The notes beneath the pieces were generated by a model, which was not told the origin of the DNA, made no database searches, and saw only the letters and a program-made list of their open reading frames with translations. From Microcoleus sp. LEGE 07076 (GTDB taxonomy: Bacteria > Cyanobacteriota > Cyanobacteriia > Cyanobacteriales > Microcoleaceae), in assembly GCF_015207455.1 (NCBI RefSeq), contig NZ_JADEWV010000048.1:1-37387 (forward strand): a stretch of DNA of 37,387 nucleotides. The letters run 5' to 3'. The position numbers were made by a program, and so were the translations under genes. Positions 8,022 through 16,802 of this stretch are shown here, in pieces. Position 1 is the first letter of the stretch. Every line of letters starts with the position of its first letter.

Positions 8022-8560
8022 GGGCTTTTAAAGGGTAAGATTTGGCGCTATATTTATACGGGATTCCAGAGTAGAGCTGGCTGTGCAACTCGATCGACTA
8101 ACATCGATCTGTTTCTATCACTATTTGCCTACAACTGGATTTCTACAACTCGAACAGGCACCCTCTAATTAATACTTGATCTTTAACTGCAAGCAGGTTC
8201 CCGGAATATCGGAAAATCTCGATCGGGCAATTGGAAAAAGAAATGGTGAATCGTCTGTGTTATATTATACCAATATAGGTCAAAAAAAGTTCGTTCGGCG
8301 GGTTCCGTTTCTAGGAAAAGAAAAGCAAACACACATAAATTAATACTAACTCTGGGAGCGATTGCCGAAAACAGTTCTGCAAAACAACCGATCGCCCGGA
8401 CGATCCAATGTCGGAGGCTCCCAGAGTGCTAATTGCTACGCGCTAGCTCGCAGACGCTGCTTGGTAGAGTCAGTAGTTTGGTTTGAGATCCGGAGCTAGC
8501 GGTGCGATCGAACAACCTGTCCTTAGCTAAGATTACAGCTAATACCACAAATATTCGATC
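8022..8560. other. Intergenic region upstream of dnaX
   Basis: This 539-bp gap lies between two divergent genes. No coding frame is supported. It contains an inverted repeat ACTCTGGGAGC (8349-8359) and GCTCCCAGAGT (8417-8427) enclosing 57 bp, and GCTAGC-containing short repeats around 8440-8500. The palindrome-bounded segment could be a repeat relic or a structured RNA; no known RNA family was recognised. Confidence 0.6.
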
Positions 8561-10564
8561 GTGACCTACGAACCCCTCCATCACAAATATCGCCCTCAGA
8601 CATTTGCCGAATTAGTCGGCCAAGAGGCGATCGCCCAAACCCTCACCAGCGCCATCCTACAACAGCGCATAGCACCAGCATATCTATTCACAGGCCCCAG
8701 AGGAACAGGCAAAACCTCCAGCGCCAGAATTTTCGCCAAATCCCTCAACTGTATTTCTACTGGCGTCCCCACCCCAAATCCGTGCGGCAAATGCAACGTT
8801 TGTCAAGAAATTACCCGAGGTTCAACCCTAGATGTCATCGAAATCGACGCCGCCAGCAACACCGGAGTAGATAACATCCGGGATTTAATCGAACGAGCCC
8901 AATTTTCCCCCGTACAGTGCCGCTACAAAGTATATGTAATCGACGAAGTTCATATGCTCAGTACCCAGGCATTTAATGCCTTATTAAAAACCCTAGAAGA
9001 ACCGCCGGATCGCGTCGTATTCGTCCTCGCTACAACAGACCCCCAAAGAGTCCTGCCAACCATCATCTCTCGCTGCCAAAAATTCGACTTCCGCCGGATT
9101 CCCCTCGACTCAATGACCGCCCACTTGCACAAAATTGCCAAATTAGAAAACATCAATATTGCCAGCGAAGCAGTACAAATGATAGCTCAAATCGCCCAAG
9201 GAGGACTGCGAGATGCCGAAAGCTTGCTCGACCAACTCAGCTTATTTTCCGGTCAAATCACAATCGAAAAAGTTTGGGATTTAGTCGGTGCCGTCCCCGA
9301 AAACGACTTGATGGAACTACTGCAAGCGATCGAAAAAGATGACGCAACAGCATTAATAGACATGACCCGCCACCTCCTAGACCGCGGCCGGGAACCGCTA
9401 ATCGTCCTGCAAAGTCTCGCCAGTTTCTACCGAGATTTGCTGATCGCCTCATCAGCACCAAAACGCTCAGACTTAGTAGCTTTAACAGCCGCCACTTGGG
9501 CAAAACTTTGCGACTTTGCCCGCAACTGGAATGCCGAGTTAATTTTGGCAGGTCAGAAACACTTGCAAACCCACGAAGTACAAATTAAAAACAGCACTCA
9601 GCCGCGTTTGTGGCTGGAAGTAACCCTGTTGGGATTGTTGCCCTCAGCAATTAGAACTCAGCAGCAACCAGCACCCGAACCAGGTAGAAATATTGCTCAA
9701 TCTCCCCCCCATGTTGCCACTCAAATAGCCAATATCGAACAGCCTCCCGCAGCCAAACCTCAAAATCAGACCCCAACTTCGCAACCTATTGCTAATCGCA
9801 CAGAAAGCCCGCCTCCCGCACCGATTCCTGCACCTATACCAACTGCTGAAACAAATTATTCACCTACTAATTTAGCCAGCGAAATTGATTTAGATAAAGT
9901 GTGGGAACAGGTACTTAACCGCGTGCGCCCCCACGGCACTCAATCGCTGCTCCGGCAACACGGACAGCTAGTAATTTTCAGCAATGATACGGCTCAGGTT
10001 AAAATTAGTTCGCAGCCGCTGCTCAAGATGGTTAAAGACAAAGTAGCTAATATTGAAGAAGCTTTTGCACAAGTTTTTAACAGACAAGTAACAGTAAAAT
10101 TGGGATTAACAAATCCTGCCGAAACTAATAGTTCCAGCCTCAAGGAATTGCCTGCTTCTAACGGGGGTGTTGCCGAAATTCCTAGAAATTATCATCCTGT
10201 GAGTGATGCGAATCAGCAGGTGCCGCACTCACAGAATTCTGAGATTTTTGATAATCTTTCTAGAGATGAGGGAGCAGAACAAAAACACCCGCCAGCGGCT
10301 AAAAATACTGCTATTAATGTCCCAGCAATTGATGACTTTACAGGTTCTCAGAATGAATTAAATGCTCGCACTGTAGCGGTACGGGCTGATGCTCTGTCTG
10401 TGGGGAATACGAGCAGGCAATGGGCTGACATGTTTGAGGGAGAAGTAGTCGATTTGTCGGATGATTTGGAGATTTGGGAGTCAGCGACTTTCGGTTTGGA
10501 AACTGAGGCTGAGCTTGCCGAGTTATCTTCGGAGTTTGAGCCGGATGATTTTATAGATTGGTAG
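8561..10564 (+). CDS. dnaX: DNA polymerase III subunit gamma/tau
   Basis: Clamp-loader ATPase subunit of the replicative polymerase. The 667-residue protein has the AAA+ core at the N-terminus: Walker A GPRGTGKTS (45-53), a zinc module C64, C75, C78, C81 (CGKCNVC), Walker B VIDEVH (126-131), sensor 1 ATTD (157-160) and the SRC arginine finger (170-172). A proline- and glutamine-rich linker spans about 365-435, followed by a tau-like region and an acidic C-terminus. Translation appears to start at GTG (MTYEPLHHKYRPQTF). No intein is present, unlike some cyanobacterial dnaX genes. No obvious slippery A-run for programmed frameshifting was seen. Confidence 0.96.
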   Translation: MTYEPLHHKYRPQTFAELVGQEAIAQTLTSAILQQRIAPAYLFTGPRGTGKTSSARIFAKSLNCISTGVPTPNPCGKCNVCQEITRGSTLDVIEIDAASNTGVDNIRDLIERAQFSPVQCRYKVYVIDEVHMLSTQAFNALLKTLEEPPDRVVFVLATTDPQRVLPTIISRCQKFDFRRIPLDSMTAHLHKIAKLENINIASEAVQMIAQIAQGGLRDAESLLDQLSLFSGQITIEKVWDLVGAVPENDLMELLQAIEKDDATALIDMTRHLLDRGREPLIVLQSLASFYRDLLIASSAPKRSDLVALTAATWAKLCDFARNWNAELILAGQKHLQTHEVQIKNSTQPRLWLEVTLLGLLPSAIRTQQQPAPEPGRNIAQSPPHVATQIANIEQPPAAKPQNQTPTSQPIANRTESPPPAPIPAPIPTAETNYSPTNLASEIDLDKVWEQVLNRVRPHGTQSLLRQHGQLVIFSNDTAQVKISSQPLLKMVKDKVANIEEAFAQVFNRQVTVKLGLTNPAETNSSSLKELPASNGGVAEIPRNYHPVSDANQQVPHSQNSEIFDNLSRDEGAEQKHPPAAKNTAINVPAIDDFTGSQNELNARTVAVRADALSVGNTSRQWADMFEGEVVDLSDDLEIWESATFGLETEAELAELSSEFEPDDFIDW

Positions 10565-10598
10565 TTAAAATTGTTGAGTAATAAGTAAGGAATGAGCA

Positions 10599-10698
10599 TT
10601 AAATAACTTACACAAGGAAAGTGGGATGTCCCGCCCGCCCTTTTGGGACTGGCGGGCGGGACATCCCAGAATAATAATTAAAATTGTAAGTTATTTAA
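10599..10698. repeat. Palindromic MITE-like repeat downstream of dnaX
   Basis: Outer inverted repeats TTAAATAACTTACA (10599-10612) and TGTAAGTTATTTAA (10685-10698) enclose an inner perfect 18-bp-arm hairpin TGGGATGTCCCGCCCGCC (10622-10639) / 10651-10668 with an 11-nt loop. A related sequence with the same outer motif and a different G+C-rich palindrome is at 37291-37387, and a partial one at 23096-23146. The inner hairpin could also stop dnaX transcription. Confidence 0.8.
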
Positions 10699-10799
10699 TT
10701 CGCGATCCTAAGTATGCGGAAAAATTTAACTGAAGCTCAATATTTTGCAAATAATTTAGGATTGCTATAATTGAATTTATCCCGAATCAAACTCAAAAC

Positions 10800-11162
10800 A
10801 TGAAAATAAAGTTACTGATACCTGCTTTGCTTTCGTTTTCTATAGTGGCGGTTCCTGCTAGGGCGGGTGAAACTCGGTGTGGGTGGCTGTACAATCCAAC
10901 GCCGGCGAATTGGTTTCTCACAGACAAGGCTGGAAGTTGGACGATATCTGTGCAAGGAGGATATCAAGCCAGAGGTATGGACTTTTTGCCCAATATTGAC
11001 AGCCGGCAATTTGTTAAAACTAATGGCAATTACGGATATGGCTGCGCTTGTTTAAGCGTGACACCAAATCGCAAGCAGATGAGAATTACTGAGATTAAAA
11101 GCGGCAAAGCATTACCGCTATCGACTTGTCAGCGCGATCGCAATTTGCCTAAAAGACCTTAG
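10800..11162 (+). CDS. DUF4087 family exported protein
   Basis: A 120-residue protein with an N-terminal signal peptide (about 1-22, LLIPALLSFSIVAVPARA) and a single small domain matching DUF4087 features: ETRCGWLYNPTPANWFLTD, then TISVQGGYQA and GYGCACLSV. Several cysteines (in RCGW, GYGCACL and near the C-terminus) suggest a disulfide-bonded periplasmic or secreted protein. Function is unknown for the family. It lies alone between a palindromic repeat and the convergent EamA gene. The ATG is the first in frame and begins the signal peptide. Confidence 0.85.
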   Translation: MKIKLLIPALLSFSIVAVPARAGETRCGWLYNPTPANWFLTDKAGSWTISVQGGYQARGMDFLPNIDSRQFVKTNGNYGYGCACLSVTPNRKQMRITEIKSGKALPLSTCQRDRNLPKRP

Positions 11163-11303
11163 CTGATGTCATCTCGGTACGATCAGTTGTATTTATTTGT
11201 GAGTGCGAATCTCCCACAATCCCTCAACTCGATCGTACTTCTATGCTAACTGATTAACCGGAAAGGAGCTGAGATGTTGCCGGACACGACATCATTAAAA
11301 TAT

Positions 11304-11726
11304 TTACAATGATGAAAGTATCACTGCAACTACCGCAAAAAAAAGAGCGAGTGTTTGAAATAATGTAATCGGTTCTTTCAGGAAAATAAATGATAGCAAT
11401 ACAGTCACAATCGGGTATAGAGAAGTAATGCTTACTGTACTGGCAACTGGGCCTTTGGCAATGGCTATAAAAAACACTAAGGATGCAACTGTTCCGCAAA
11501 CACCCACCAATAGAGCAAATATAATTCCTCTCAAGTCTCCCTGCAAATTAAAATTGTTTGTTTTTACAATAATCAATAAAGTAGCTAAAATAGCACCGAC
11601 TGCTTCGTAGACGAAAGCCGTATTGTAGTCAATGTATTGAGTAGCTAATTTGCTAAAAAATCCCCAAAAACCGTACAAGAGAGAACAGCATAATGCGTAA
11701 ATCAACCAATCTGCTATTTTAAGCAT
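11304..11726 (-). CDS. EamA-domain 4-TM transporter (DMT superfamily)
   Basis: A 140-residue, very hydrophobic protein with four predicted membrane helices and one EamA-like domain. Typical features are YGFWGFFSKLAT near the N-terminus and ASTVSITSLYPIVTVLLSFIFLKEPIT towards the C-terminus, the latter being the hallmark end of an EamA unit. Most EamA transporters have two such units in about 300 residues; single-unit proteins of this size probably act as dimers. Substrate is unknown. The six-copy 90-bp array begins 15 bp upstream of its start codon, so its promoter must lie in or beyond that array. Confidence 0.85.
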   Translation of the reverse strand: MLKIADWLIYALCCSLLYGFWGFFSKLATQYIDYNTAFVYEAVGAILATLLIIVKTNNFNLQGDLRGIIFALLVGVCGTVASLVFFIAIAKGPVASTVSITSLYPIVTVLLSFIFLKEPITLFQTLALFFAVVAVILSSL

Positions 11727-11740
11727 TGCTGTTAGGGTTG

Positions 11741-12280
11741 GGTGAAAAATAATGACGAGTAGGGTGCGTCATTTGAGAATACTCTAATTTTGCTGGCGCT
11801 GATCTAAAGTATGACGCACCCTACAATTCCGGTGAAAAATAATGACGAGTAGGGTGCGTCATTTGAGAATACTCTAATTTTGCTGGCGCTGATCTAAAGT
11901 ATGACGCACCCTACAATTCCGGTGAAAAATAATGACGAGTAGGGTGCGTCATTTGAGAATACTCTAATTTTGCTGGCGCTGATCTAAAGTATGACGCACC
12001 CTACAATTCCGGTGAAAAATAATGACGAGTAGGGTGCGTCATTTGAGAATACTCTAATTTTGCTGGCGCTGATCTAAAGTATGACGCACCCTACAATTCC
12101 GGTGAAAAATAATGACGAGTAGGGTGCGTCATTTGAGAATACTCTAATTTTGCTGGCGCTGATCTAAAGTATGACGCACCCTACAATTCCGGTGAAAAAT
12201 AATGACGAGTAGGGTGCGTCATTTGAGAATACTCTAATTTTGGTGGCGCTGATCTAAAGTATGACGCACCCTACAATTCG
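11741..12280. repeat. Six tandem copies of a 90-bp hairpin-bearing unit
   Basis: Units start at 11741, 11831, 11921, 12011, 12101 and 12191, each beginning GGTGAAAAATAATGACGAGT. The first five look identical; the sixth differs at 12242 (TGGTGGCG instead of TGCTGGCG) and at its last base. Each unit holds a 14-bp perfect inverted repeat, GTAGGGTGCGTCAT and ATGACGCACCCTAC (11759-11772 and 11811-11824 in unit 1). The array separates the 3' end of clpX from the start of the EamA gene. It has no CRISPR-like spacers. Confidence 0.97.
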
Positions 12281-12298
12281 ATTGTGTAAGTTGTGCTG

Positions 12299-13633
12299 TT
12301 AAGCCGACTCGGGCTTCGGTAGCGAAGACGGAAGCATTAACAATTCGGCAGTCGATCGCTTCTCAACCATTTCAGACGTAATCGTACACCGCGTCACATC
12401 CTTGCGCGAGGGCAATTCGTACATCACGTCCAACATCAATTCTTCGACAATTCCTCTCAGCGCCCGCGCTCCAGTTTTGCGACGGTATGCTTCCTGGGCG
12501 ATCGCCCGAATCGCATCCGGCTTAAAGTCCAACTGCACGCTATCCATCTTCAGCAGCTTTTGATACTGCTTAACCAAAGCATTGCGCGGCTCAGTCAAAA
12601 TCGCCATCAACGTTTCCTCATCCAGCGGCTCTAACACTGCCGCCACCGGCACCCGCCCAATAAACTCAGGAATCATCCCAAACTTCACCAAATCATCCGG
12701 TTCCAGTTGCTTGAGCACGTCGGCTGCCCGTTTTTCCTTGGGTACAGCTTCTCCCGGCTGAATAAAACCCATTGACTTTTTACCCGTTCTCTGCTCGATC
12801 ACTTTGTCCAAACCGACAAAAGCGCCGCCGCAAATAAACATAATATTGCTCGTATCAATTTGGATGCAGTCTTGATAGGGATGCTTGCGGCCGCCTTGGG
12901 GAGGTACATTGGCGATCGTCCCCTCCAGCATCTTCAGCAGCGCCTGCTGCACCCCTTCCCCCGACACATCCCGCGTAATCGAAGGATTTTCGCTCTTCCG
13001 GGCAATTTTGTCAATTTCATCAATATAAATAATTCCGCGCTGCGCCTCTTCCACATCCATATCTGCCACTTGCAGCAGCCGCAGCAAAATATTTTCCACA
13101 TCTTCCCCGACATAGCCCGCTTCCGTCAGCGTCGTCGCGTCAGCCACCGCAAACGGCACCTCCAGCATATCCGCCAAAGTCTGAGCCAGCAGCGTTTTCC
13201 CGCAGCCCGTCGGCCCGATCAACAAAATATTCGATTTTTGCAGTTCTACTTCTTCCGGTGGGTGCTTGCCGCTATTTTTGGCATGGATAAAACTCAGTCG
13301 CTTGTAGTGGTTATAAACCGCCACCGACAGCACTTTTTTCGCCTCATTTTGACCGATCGCATTTTCGTCCAGGTACTTTTTAATTTCCCTCGGCTTGGGA
13401 ATTTGGCTCATCGACATACTTTTGCCCGAGGTAGCGCGGCGCTTTTGGGCTGTTTCCGGCTTCGGAGCCGCCGGCACTGCACTCGAATCAAACAACTCCT
13501 CATCTAAAATTTCATTGCACAAGTCAACGCATTCGTCGCAGATATACACCCCCGGGCCTGCGATCAACTTGCGTACCTGCTCTTGAGACTTGCCACAAAA
13601 CGAACATTTTAGATGGGAGTCGTACTTAGACAT
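12299..13633 (-). CDS. clpX: ATP-dependent Clp protease ATP-binding subunit ClpX
   Basis: AAA+ unfoldase that feeds proteins to ClpP. The 444 residues include the N-terminal zinc-binding domain (C10, C13, C32, C35), Walker A GPTGCGKT (140-147), the pore-1 GYVGED motif (173-178), Walker B IIYIDEID (201-208), and the ClpP-docking loop region [10 protein letters not shown], where MGF takes the place of the E. coli IGF tripeptide. The C-terminal small domain ends with [13 protein letters not shown]. The gene follows clpP by 9 bp, so the two are almost certainly co-transcribed. A hairpin array begins just past its stop codon. Confidence 0.97.
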   Translation of the reverse strand: MSKYDSHLKCSFCGKSQEQVRKLIAGPGVYICDECVDLCNEILDEELFDSSAVPAAPKPETAQKRRATSGKSMSMSQIPKPREIKKYLDENAIGQNEAKKVLSVAVYNHYKRLSFIHAKNSGKHPPEEVELQKSNILLIGPTGCGKTLLAQTLADMLEVPFAVADATTLTEAGYVGEDVENILLRLLQVADMDVEEAQRGIIYIDEIDKIARKSENPSITRDVSGEGVQQALLKMLEGTIANVPPQGGRKHPYQDCIQIDTSNIMFICGGAFVGLDKVIEQRTGKKSMGFIQPGEAVPKEKRAADVLKQLEPDDLVKFGMIPEFIGRVPVAAVLEPLDEETLMAILTEPRNALVKQYQKLLKMDSVQLDFKPDAIRAIAQEAYRRKTGARALRGIVEELMLDVMYELPSRKDVTRCTITSEMVEKRSTAELLMLPSSLPKPESA

Positions 13634-13642
13634 AACAGCCTC

Positions 13643-14332
13643 TTAATTCAGTGCAGTGACATTTTCTCCCGCCGCCGGAAGGTTTTCTTTTGCGATAACT
13701 CGATCGACCAATCCGTAATCTTTGGCTTCCTCGGCCGACATAAAAAAGTCGCGCTCAGTATCAGCCTCCAACTTATCGAGCGCTTGACCCGTGTGGTGCG
13801 CTAAAAGTTGATTCAGCTTACGCTTATGATAAAGGATTTCTTTGGCTTGAATCTCAATATCAACTGCTTGACCTTGAGCGCCTCCGAGCGGCTGGTGAAT
13901 CATAATCCGGGAACTCGGAAGAGACATCCGCTTGCCGTGAGTTCCTGCTGTCAGCAGAAATGCGCCCATACTCGCGGCCAAGCCGTAACAAATCGTCACC
14001 ACATCCGGGCGGATTTGTTGCATTGTGTCATAAATTGCCATACCGGCCGTCACCGAGCCGCCGGGGGAATTAATGTACATTTGGACATCTTTTTCTGGAT
14101 CTTCAGCATCCAGATACAATAGCTGAGCTACCAGCGAGTCAGCCACTTCGTCGGTTACGGGAGTTCCTAAAAACACGATTCGCTCCCGCAGCAAGCGCGA
14201 GTAAATGTCAAATGCCCGCTCGCCCATTCCCGACTGTTCTAGTACCATCGGCACTACATTGCTGGGACTAGAGCTGACATCAAAATCGTTATAGCTCGTA
14301 ATTAGGTAATTGGAAGATTGAGATACAACCAT
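13643..14332 (-). CDS. clpP: ATP-dependent Clp protease proteolytic subunit ClpP
   Basis: Serine protease that forms the degradation chamber used with ClpX. With the ATG at 14332 the protein has 229 residues; a longer frame starts at TTG 14359 but adds an atypical leader, so the ATG is preferred. The catalytic triad is S121 ([11 protein letters not shown]), H146 (RIMIHQP) and D195 ([18 protein letters not shown]). The N-terminal extension before VPMVLEQ is about 27 residues, longer than in E. coli. Cyanobacteria have several clpP paralogues; the one next to clpX is usually the ClpX partner. Confidence 0.95.
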   Translation of the reverse strand: MVVSQSSNYLITSYNDFDVSSSPSNVVPMVLEQSGMGERAFDIYSRLLRERIVFLGTPVTDEVADSLVAQLLYLDAEDPEKDVQMYINSPGGSVTAGMAIYDTMQQIRPDVVTICYGLAASMGAFLLTAGTHGKRMSLPSSRIMIHQPLGGAQGQAVDIEIQAKEILYHKRKLNQLLAHHTGQALDKLEADTERDFFMSAEEAKDYGLVDRVIAKENLPAAGENVTALN

Positions 14333-14832
14333 AAGACACCAGTCAAGGATACTAGACAATTTGTTGCTGATGAAAGCTTGAAATTAAGCCGCCAGCTTTT
14401 AACTATTATGCCTCTTCTGAACCGACATGGGGAGAATCAGGAGTTTTGAGTTTTCAAATTGCTTTCTTTGCTGGGTTCGGCGCTGACGCTACTGCCAGCG
14501 ACCGCAGGGTGAATGAGTTAAAATACTTAGCGATCCATCGTCGCTGTTTCTAGTTTCTAGTCTTCTAGTTTCTAGCGCGCGCCCCAAGCTTGTATAAAAC
14601 TTAGCTAGGACTTACGCAGAAACCGGGTTTCTCAACGAAAAATCTAGATTTTATCCGCCAAATCAGGGTCAGAAACCGGGTTTCTCGCCCCCGCGAACAG
14701 AAACCCGGTTTGTTGGCAAAATCTTGGTTGAGTGGCGAGAAACCTAAACAGAAACCGGGTTTCTTTGTAAGGATAAGGTGCTTGCTAAGCGCACTCTGCG
14801 CTTGTATTTTTTGGCAAGTGAACTAGAAGGTT
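14333..14832. other. Repeat-filled gap between tig and clpP
   Basis: This 500-bp gap interrupts the tig-clpP-clpX order on the - strand. It contains TTTCTAG direct repeats around 14548-14575 and four AGAAACCGGGTTTCT-type palindromes (listed separately). No coding frame is supported. It probably holds the tig terminator and/or clpP promoter in addition to accumulated repeats. Confidence 0.6.
14618..14764. repeat. Four AGAAACCGGGTTTCT palindromes
   Basis: The 15-bp palindrome AGAAACCGGGTTTCT is at 14618-14632, 14671-14685 and 14750-14764, with a shortened version in the AGAAACCCGGTTT form at 14699-14712. Longer hairpin pairs of the same motif are at 24527-24586 and 33094-33158, and a single arm is near 6311-6327. 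It is a dispersed intergenic repeat family. Confidence 0.85.
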
Positions 14833-16254
14833 TTACTCTTCGCCTACGACTTCCACATCGATGACGCTCGTGGCTGCTTCTTCGGAAATTTCAGAGTCTG
14901 CTTCTGTTTCTGTTTCTGTTTCTTCGGGAGTCAGAGAGCCTTCAGGTACGAGTTCGATTGTCCCTTTTTCTTCCAACCATTTCAGAGTTTTTTGTTTGAG
15001 CAAGTCTTCTGCGACAAATTCCTGCAACCTTTGGGGATCAAAATCTCCTTTGGGAAACTGCTTTCTGACTTTTGCTACTTCTGCTGCTACTTCTGCTGGT
15101 TCAACAGATAGAGATTCCAGCTTGGCCACTTCTGCCAGAGCTAGAGACTGCTTGAGGCGATCGACTGCTTCCGGGCGCGAGCGTTCCCGCATCGGAGCCA
15201 TATTTTCTTCGGTAAAGAGTTGGTTGATATCTATGCCGTAGTTTTTCAATTGGAGGGCTTGTTGGTTCAGCAAGTAATCGATTTCGCGATCGACCATTGT
15301 TTCGGGAATTTCCACTTCTATTAGCTGCACGAGTGCTGCTGATATAGCTTTTTCCTTATTAGCTGATGTCTTGTTTTCTTGGTCTCCTTTAAACCGATTT
15401 TCTAGGGATTCGCGCAGTTCTGCCAATGTTTCAAACTCGCTAACTTCTTTGGCGAAATCGTCGTCCAACTCCGGCAATTCTTTTTCCTTCAGTTCTTTGA
15501 GAGTAATCGTAAACACTGCCGATTTTCCGGCTAATTCTTCGCTGCTGTACTCGTCGGGGAACTTCACGGAAACTTCTCTTGTTTCTCCCGGATTCATCCC
15601 GATCATGCCTTGGATAAAGCCTGGTACAAACTGATCTTCTGACAGTTCTACTTGAAAGTCTTGTGCATCGCCTCCGGGAATTTCAGCCGGAGTTTCGCCT
15701 TCGGGTGCTTCCGCAAATCTGCCGGCGAAATCAACCAAAGCTACGTCTCCCAACTGAGCCGGCCGGCCTTCTACGGGGATTAAAGTGGCTTTGTCCGATC
15801 GATATTTTGCCAGTACCTCATCCACCTGAGCCTCATCGTACTTAGCTTCTTCTGCTTGAAGCTGCAAGCCGGTGTACTGATTCATTTTCGCTTCAGGTTG
15901 TACATCAACCTTAGCTGAAAAAGTCAGAGGCTGTTCTGGATCGAACTTTTCTAGTAATTCTTCAAACTCGGTACGCAGTTCAAAACTGCCAATTGCCTGA
16001 ATTTTTTCTTGTTCTAGAGCTTTTTGCAGCGAGTCGTTAATCAAATTTTCCAAAGCCGTCGCCTTCAAGCGAGTCTGCCCCAGGCGCTGTAGCAAAACTT
16101 GGCGGGGAACTTTGCCTTTGCGGAACCCAGGAATATTGATATCGCGAGCAAATTGTTTAATTACTTGCTCGTAGGCTTGTTTTGACTTTTCTGACGGAAT
16201 TTCGATTTCCAAACCAATTTGGCTAGCTGGAAGTTTTTCCTGGGTTACTTTCAT
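14833..16254 (-). CDS. tig: Trigger factor
   Basis: Ribosome-associated chaperone and peptidyl-prolyl isomerase that meets nascent chains at the exit tunnel. The 473-residue protein has the ribosome-docking signature GFRKGKVP (43-50), an FKBP-type domain (about 160-260, beginning GDVALVDFAGRF), and the helical C-terminal chaperone arms. The C-terminus is a strongly acidic Glu/Thr tail (ETETEADSEISEE), longer than in E. coli (432 residues) as is usual in cyanobacteria. It is the first gene of the tig-clpP-clpX cluster, with a repeat-containing gap before clpP. Confidence 0.96.
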   Translation of the reverse strand: MKVTQEKLPASQIGLEIEIPSEKSKQAYEQVIKQFARDINIPGFRKGKVPRQVLLQRLGQTRLKATALENLINDSLQKALEQEKIQAIGSFELRTEFEELLEKFDPEQPLTFSAKVDVQPEAKMNQYTGLQLQAEEAKYDEAQVDEVLAKYRSDKATLIPVEGRPAQLGDVALVDFAGRFAEAPEGETPAEIPGGDAQDFQVELSEDQFVPGFIQGMIGMNPGETREVSVKFPDEYSSEELAGKSAVFTITLKELKEKELPELDDDFAKEVSEFETLAELRESLENRFKGDQENKTSANKEKAISAALVQLIEVEIPETMVDREIDYLLNQQALQLKNYGIDINQLFTEENMAPMRERSRPEAVDRLKQSLALAEVAKLESLSVEPAEVAAEVAKVRKQFPKGDFDPQRLQEFVAEDLLKQKTLKWLEEKGTIELVPEGSLTPEETETETEADSEISEEAATSVIDVEVVGEE

Positions 16255-16802
16255 CGGCTTTTGTGATATTTAACAATAATCTCATAAAATACATACAAAT
16301 CTGACTTTGCCTGCATTTTAAGTTTCTACCTTTTGACTTCTAGTGGCACAACTACAAACACCTCTACCGGATGAGACTGCAAGTCGTTTCCGGCTACTTT
16401 TTTGGATCTTGCCAAATAGTTTTGATTTGAGGATACTAGCTTTTGCTGCTAGGAATGTGAAGGTTAAGTCCACTAATCGCCGATGCAACATAGCACATAT
16501 CGCCCTGCGATGTCAATGCGCGTTGGTGTCGCAGCCGGTCAAAGTCAATAGCTGCAGCACGTATCGGGGTTGGTGCTTTGTCGATCGCCAGACGATCCCA
16601 TAGCTGCAAGCTTCGCTAAGGGCGAAAGATGCTAAACTCGGATTGAGTGCGATCGACGGCTGTGGTTCACTGCACCCTTGGCACAGGCTCGCACCCCTGA
16701 TGTCGCACAACAAAATTAATAATTAAGTTTGATATTGATGATTGCGATTATTTAAATTTTTGATTTCGATCGTTTAAGCTCTAATTTGTGGAGGAAACTA
16801 AT
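16255..16802. other. Divergent intergenic region between tig and asd
   Basis: About 550 bp between two divergently transcribed genes. It should hold both promoters. Small open frames here have no recognisable product and unlike codon use. The final 90 bp before asd are very A+T rich (TTGATATTGATGATTGCG). No riboswitch-like structure was recognised. Confidence 0.5.

Noticed and set aside
8349-8500. Structured RNA such as SRP or 6S RNA upstream of dnaX
   Set aside because: The inverted repeat is clear, but the conserved SRP core and 6S features are not present.
8561-10564. Intein or programmed frameshift in dnaX
   Set aside because: The AAA+ core is uninterrupted and no A-rich slippery run with a following stop was seen.
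11741-12280. CRISPR array
   Set aside because: The repeated unit is 90 bp with no unique spacers between copies, and no cas genes are near.
16343-16713. Small ORFs between tig and asd
   Set aside because: They occur on both strands of the same stretch, lack ribosome binding sites and resemble no protein family.
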